This document shows, piece by piece, positions 11,505 to 14,675 of a stretch of 14,675 bases of DNA. This DNA is from JBBRXZ01 sp038232415 (GTDB taxonomy: Bacteria; Patescibacteriota; Saccharimonadia; Saccharimonadales; UBA4665): the NCBI GenBank assembly GCA_038232415.1, contig JBBSHY010000022.1, forward strand, positions 1-14,675. Reading direction: 5' to 3'. Positions within the stretch are counted from its first letter, which is position 1; each line of letters opens with the position of its first letter. A model generated the notes under the pieces. It was not told where the DNA came from and did not search any database. It was given only the letters and a program-made list of their open reading frames with translations. The position numbers were made by a program, and so were the translations under genes.

Positions 11505-13331
11505 GTGAAGACTGCTCAAGATCCTAACAAAATTCGGAATGTTGCTATTATCGCGCATGTTGATCATGGCAAGACCACACTGGTGGATGGCTTACTTAAG
11601 CAGTCTCAGACCTTTGATGATCACCAGGCCGAGATGAAGCAGGACCTGATTATGGACAGCGGCGATCAGGAAAAAGAGCGGGGAATTACCATTACCGCTA
11701 AGATCACAGCCGTACAGCACGGTGATTACCGCATCAACATCATCGATACGCCGGGCCACGCCGATTTTAGCGGTGAAGTCGAGCGCACGCTTAACCTGGC
11801 CGACGGCTGTCTGCTGATCGTTGATGCCCAGGAAGGCCCGATGCCCCAGACCAAATTCGTACTGGGCAAAGCCCTGGCGGCAGAACTCCAGCCTATAGTC
11901 ATTATTAACAAAATCGACAAGGCCGGCAGCCGCATAAAAGAAGTGGAAGACGAACTGGCCGACCTGTTCCTAGAGCTGGCCGTACATGAAGACCAGTTGC
12001 ATTACCCGATATATTACGCCGAAGGCCGCGCCGGCAAGGCCTGGACGCAGCCACCAGAAGATATCGAAGAAAAAGCCGATTTAGAACCGATCTTCCAGGC
12101 AATTATCACTAAAATACCACCGCCATCTATAGAGCCCGGCAAACCGTTCCAAATGCTGGTTACAGCCCTGGCGCACGACAGTTTTAAGGGTAAGTATGCC
12201 ATCGGCCGTATCACCCGTGGCCACGTCAAACCCGGCGATACGGTTGTGCTCTGTAAAAAGGACGGCACCCAAACCAAAACCAAAGTCGACAATGTCTATA
12301 TGAGCCATGGCCTCAGTAAATTCGAAGTAAAGGAGGGCATTGCCGGCGATATCGTTCAGCTAACGGGTATAGACGAGGCCCAGATAGGCGAAACTCTGGC
12401 CGACGCCGACCAGCCGGAAGCGCTGCCAACGATCGAAGTTGAAGCACCCACTCTCAGGATCTATTTAGGTCCAAACACCAGCCCGTTCAAGGGCCACGAA
12501 GGCGAATTTAATACCTCGCGCCAGATAGCCGAACGCTTAAACAAAGAACTGGAAATCAACGTTGGCCTACAGGCGGAGGAAGACGGCATCGGCTTTACGG
12601 TAGCCGGCCGGGGCGAACTGCACCTGGGCGTCCTCATAGAAACTATGCGCCGGGAAGGCTACGAATTCGAAGTCGGCCGCCCTCAGGTTGTCACCCACCC
12701 GGAAAACGGCCAGACCATGGAACCGGTAGAAGAAGTTATCATAGAAGTTCCGGCCGAGCACGTCGGCACCGTGCAAATGGAACTAGGGCAGAGGCGGGCT
12801 ACTCTAAAGGAGCAGTTTGCCAGCCCTAAAGGTGGTACTAAGCTTATTTACCAAATGCCCACCCGCGCGCTGTTAGGTATGCGCAATATTCTGCTCACCA
12901 ACACCAAAGGCACCATCGTTATGAACAGCCTGGTAACTGGCTTCCAGCCGCAAACTCCCGCCCTGCAGCAGCTCCGCAACGGCGTACTCCTGGCCTTCGA
13001 AACCGGTACCACCACCCCATATTCCCTGGAAACTGCCGAAGCCCGCGGCACCATTTTTGCCGGCCCGGCCGAAAAGGTTTATGCCGGCCAGATCATCGGC
13101 CTTAGCACCCGAGGTGAAGACATGGAAATAAACGTCTGCAAAGCCAAACACCTTACCAACATGCGCAGCACCTCCAGCGACGGTACCATTCAGCTCACCC
13201 CCCCGACGATCTTCAGCCTGGAACAATGTTTGGACTTCATAGAAAACGACGAACTATTAGAAGTTACGCCTAAAAACCTCCGCCTAAGAAAAAAAGAACT
13301 AGACCCCAACCGGCGCAAACGCCAAAAATAA
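11505..13331 (+). CDS. typA: Ribosome-associated translational GTPase TypA/BipA
   Basis: A 608-aa GTPase of normal family length that binds the ribosome and helps subunit assembly and stress or cold growth. It has G1 HVDHGKTT (18-25), RGITITAK (switch I), DTPGHADFSGEVER (switch II), NKIDKAG (G4) and an EF-G-like domain II. VTHPENGQTMEPVEEVIIEVP and a domain with MELGQRRATLKEQF (normally RRGE/GEM-like) follow. The BipA-specific end contains HLTNMRSTSSDGTIQLTPP and LEVTPKNLRLRKK. PTRALLGMRN replaces the more usual PxRGLIGYR, a small deviation in the C-terminal domain. The start is GTG (11505-11507), preferred because the N-terminus matches the family and no ATG is available. It is 23 bp after the helicase stop, which fits a shared transcript for two RNA/ribosome remodelling proteins. 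Confidence 0.97.
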   Translation: MKTAQDPNKIRNVAIIAHVDHGKTTLVDGLLKQSQTFDDHQAEMKQDLIMDSGDQEKERGITITAKITAVQHGDYRINIIDTPGHADFSGEVERTLNLADGCLLIVDAQEGPMPQTKFVLGKALAAELQPIVIINKIDKAGSRIKEVEDELADLFLELAVHEDQLHYPIYYAEGRAGKAWTQPPEDIEEKADLEPIFQAIITKIPPPSIEPGKPFQMLVTALAHDSFKGKYAIGRITRGHVKPGDTVVLCKKDGTQTKTKVDNVYMSHGLSKFEVKEGIAGDIVQLTGIDEAQIGETLADADQPEALPTIEVEAPTLRIYLGPNTSPFKGHEGEFNTSRQIAERLNKELEINVGLQAEEDGIGFTVAGRGELHLGVLIETMRREGYEFEVGRPQVVTHPENGQTMEPVEEVIIEVPAEHVGTVQMELGQRRATLKEQFASPKGGTKLIYQMPTRALLGMRNILLTNTKGTIVMNSLVTGFQPQTPALQQLRNGVLLAFETGTTTPYSLETAEARGTIFAGPAEKVYAGQIIGLSTRGEDMEINVCKAKHLTNMRSTSSDGTIQLTPPTIFSLEQCLDFIENDELLEVTPKNLRLRKKELDPNRRKRQK

Positions 13332-13332
13332 G

Positions 13333-13367
13333 CCTTAGCATCATTGCGTCCGGACCCGCAGCTGAGG
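13333..13367 (+). other. Hairpin in the typA-mscS gap
   Basis: CCTTAGC (13333-13339) pairs with GCTGAGG (13361-13367, one G-U), and inner TGCG (13345-13348) pairs with CGCA (13357-13360), leaving a bulge ATCAT. No T-run follows; the next bases are the TAAGG Shine-Dalgarno region of the channel gene. It is probably a processing, stability or translation-control element rather than a terminator. Confidence 0.4.
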
Positions 13368-13379
13368 TAAGGTTAAGGC

Positions 13380-14246
13380 ATGACATTGCACGAGATTCTA
13401 TCTAACGAGCTGATCCAAATTTTCCTGGCGGTCGCAACAGCAGCGTTTTTCCAGGCAATCGGCCACCAGCTGATCGAACGTATTGTCCGGCGAATTATCC
13501 GTCCGCACAGCTACGAAACCAGGCTTGACGAACGCAAGCGCGAGGACACTCTCATCACTGTCTTTGGAGCCCTGTATGGCGTGTTGGTCTGGATAACCAC
13601 CCTCTTTGTCATACTGTCTATCCTGGACATTAAACTGGCACCTTTACTCACCGGCGCCGGCCTGTTCGGCATTATTTTCGGCCTGGGTGCCCAGAACGCC
13701 ATCAAGGATTATGTGGCCGGCATCTACATTCTTACCGAAAACCAGTACCGGGTTGGCGATATTGTCACTCTGAGCGGCGGCAGCGCCGGCACACCCGGGG
13801 CCTCTGGCGTAGTAGAGGAAATCACCCTGCGCATAACCAAACTGCGCAGCCTTGACGGCACACTGAATATTGTCCGCAATGGCGAAGCCAGTGTCATCAC
13901 CAACCGCACTTTTAAATACTCCAATGTGGTAGTGGATTTGAAGCTGGATGCGGCCAGCGACATCGACGTAGTCGAAAAACTCATAAACGAAGCCGGCGCC
14001 ACCCTGCAGACCAACGCAGCCTTTCGCGAGCGTATCATAGAACCTATACAATTCCTGCGCGTCGACGAATTCACCGATCTTGGCGTCATTATTAAATGTT
14101 TTGGCAAGGTCACGCCGGGCGACCAATGGGCCGTTTCCAGCGAATTTCGCCGCCTCCTACTCAAATCCTTCAAGAAGCACCACATTGAGCTATCCGTCAT
14201 CAACCGTGTCACCAGCGAAGAAATCATCACAAAAGCAAAAGACTAG
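13380..14246 (+). CDS. MscS-family small-conductance mechanosensitive channel
   Basis: A 288-aa protein close to E. coli MscS in size. It should open under membrane tension and release solutes on osmotic downshock. Helices lie at about 9-30, 58-84 and 88-125. The pore helix and family signature is GLFGIIFGLGAQNAIKDYVAGIYIL (about 98-122), with Gly/Ala packing residues typical of TM3. The Sm-like beta domain follows: YRVGDIVTL, then GVVEEITLRITKLRSLDG and NIVRNGE. A Gly/Ser-rich insertion (SGGSAGTPGASG) sits in the first beta hairpin, where the family normally has a short turn. A C-terminal alpha/beta domain completes it. ATG 13380 follows TAAGG; the gap to typA is 48 bp and holds a hairpin. 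Confidence 0.92.
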   Translation: MTLHEILSNELIQIFLAVATAAFFQAIGHQLIERIVRRIIRPHSYETRLDERKREDTLITVFGALYGVLVWITTLFVILSILDIKLAPLLTGAGLFGIIFGLGAQNAIKDYVAGIYILTENQYRVGDIVTLSGGSAGTPGASGVVEEITLRITKLRSLDGTLNIVRNGEASVITNRTFKYSNVVVDLKLDAASDIDVVEKLINEAGATLQTNAAFRERIIEPIQFLRVDEFTDLGVIIKCFGKVTPGDQWAVSSEFRRLLLKSFKKHHIELSVINRVTSEEIITKAKD

Positions 14247-14273
14247 TGACATATTGACACAGTATGGTATAAT
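14246..14273 (+). promoter_or_regulatory. Strong promoter of the right-edge ORF
   Basis: GTGACA (14246-14251), a 16-bp spacer and the extended -10 TGG-TATAAT (14265-14273). The ATG is only 9 nt beyond the -10 box, so the transcript should have at most about 3 leader bases. Confidence 0.75.
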
Positions 14274-14282
14274 ATACAACAA

Positions 14283-14675
14283 ATGAACAGTTTTGAAATT
14301 GGTTTATGCGAAGGTGACGATTACATAGAGGGGGAAGACAACCGGGTTAAGGAACCTAAACTTTCCTCAGAAGTCGGCCTGCACGTCGTCATGTTTGCGT
14401 TGCGCTATACTACAGCCCCAAAGCCCGCAGCCCAATATCCTTGCCGAATTGAAGGTAAAGAAGAGATTCTCCATACGCCTTTAACTAAAGTGAAGTTTAC
14501 AGTACTGAATGCCGATTTACAGCCCGTGTCTAAGGAAGTCGTTGCTCTTGAGGATGGCTACATAGGAGCCACTGGCCGTTACCCTTTCGCAACATGCGAT
14601 GCTTATCCGATAACAGGAGGTTATTTTAAAGAGTATCCCCGCGATGAAGGTGATATAGCAAAAATGCTTGACAGG
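14283..14675 (+). CDS. Unknown protein, 3' end outside window
   Basis: An open frame from ATG 14283 through exactly 131 codons to the window edge without a stop. The start is supported by the strong promoter immediately upstream and by the lack of another ATG near it. The product (MNSFEIGLCEGDDYIEGEDN...) is acidic at the N-terminus and has no signal peptide or membrane segment in the visible part. Three cysteines (LCEG, YPCR, ATCDAY) are scattered through it. The middle looks like alternating strands (KVKFTVLNADLQPVSKEVVAL). I do not recognise the family. Its composition is AT-richer than the channel gene before it. No Shine-Dalgarno sequence is present, which fits a leaderless mRNA. Confidence 0.6.
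   Translation, partial: MNSFEIGLCEGDDYIEGEDNRVKEPKLSSEVGLHVVMFALRYTTAPKPAAQYPCRIEGKEEILHTPLTKVKFTVLNADLQPVSKEVVALEDGYIGATGRYPFATCDAYPITGGYFKEYPRDEGDIAKMLDR

Noticed and set aside
14254..14259. Perfect TTGACA before the right-edge ORF
   Set aside because: It is only 8 nt from TATAAT, far too close to be its -35. GTGACA at 14246-14251 with 16 nt spacing fits better.
1..14675. CRISPR array or alternative genetic code (TGA as Gly)
   Set aside because: No regularly spaced repeats were seen. TGA terminates several clear genes at the expected family length, so the code is standard.

Overview
The window looks like a chromosomal segment from a Candidate Phyla Radiation (Patescibacteria) bacterium, most likely Saccharibacteria (TM7). 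This rests on the look of several proteins: the DUF998 membrane protein, the small SSHLVALL-type anchored protein, the secreted helical protein with two cysteines, and the large multi-spanning protein with HIAHMLYGG and FIDELGKF. Gene packing is tight and the housekeeping proteins are short. TGA ends several genes, so the code is standard. The assignment is inference, because no rRNA or phylogenetic marker was compared.

Left part, about 1-3340: this looks accessory and is visibly more AT-rich than the rest. It begins with the 3' end of an IS transposase that runs directly into a truncated LssY_C-domain ORF. A small DUF1232 membrane protein, two cation-diffusion-facilitator (CDF) metal exporters and a HEPN-domain protein follow on the minus strand. 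The region ends exactly at the 3' end of a CCA-encoding tRNA-Gln. A decayed tRNA-3'-end-like string lies near 1000, and 32-bp direct repeats bracket one CDF gene. Both suggest past insertions.

Middle, about 3489-7302: a minus-strand surface protein with an uncertain 5' end faces away from metK. The metK leader carries a SAM riboswitch of the SAM-I/SAM-IV clan. Its intrinsic terminator ends at the metK start codon and contains the metK Shine-Dalgarno sequence. A DUF998 membrane protein follows, then a two-gene exported/anchored module whose genes overlap by 4 bp.

Right part, 7308-14675: rarA (minus) is divergent from a protein-isoaspartate methyltransferase. A multi-spanning membrane protein follows, then a DEAD-box RNA helicase preceded by a long, highly structured leader that I do not recognise. 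Next come typA/bipA, a small MscS-type channel, and a partial unknown ORF with a strong promoter that runs off the window. Helicase and typA (ribosome and RNA remodelling, typical stress and cold functions) probably share the helicase promoter.

The most interesting signals are the helicase leader RNA, its parallel with the metK riboswitch platform (stem, U-run, then ATG with no gap), and a recurrent arrangement of a -10 box 6-9 nt before the start codon, which predicts leaderless mRNAs.
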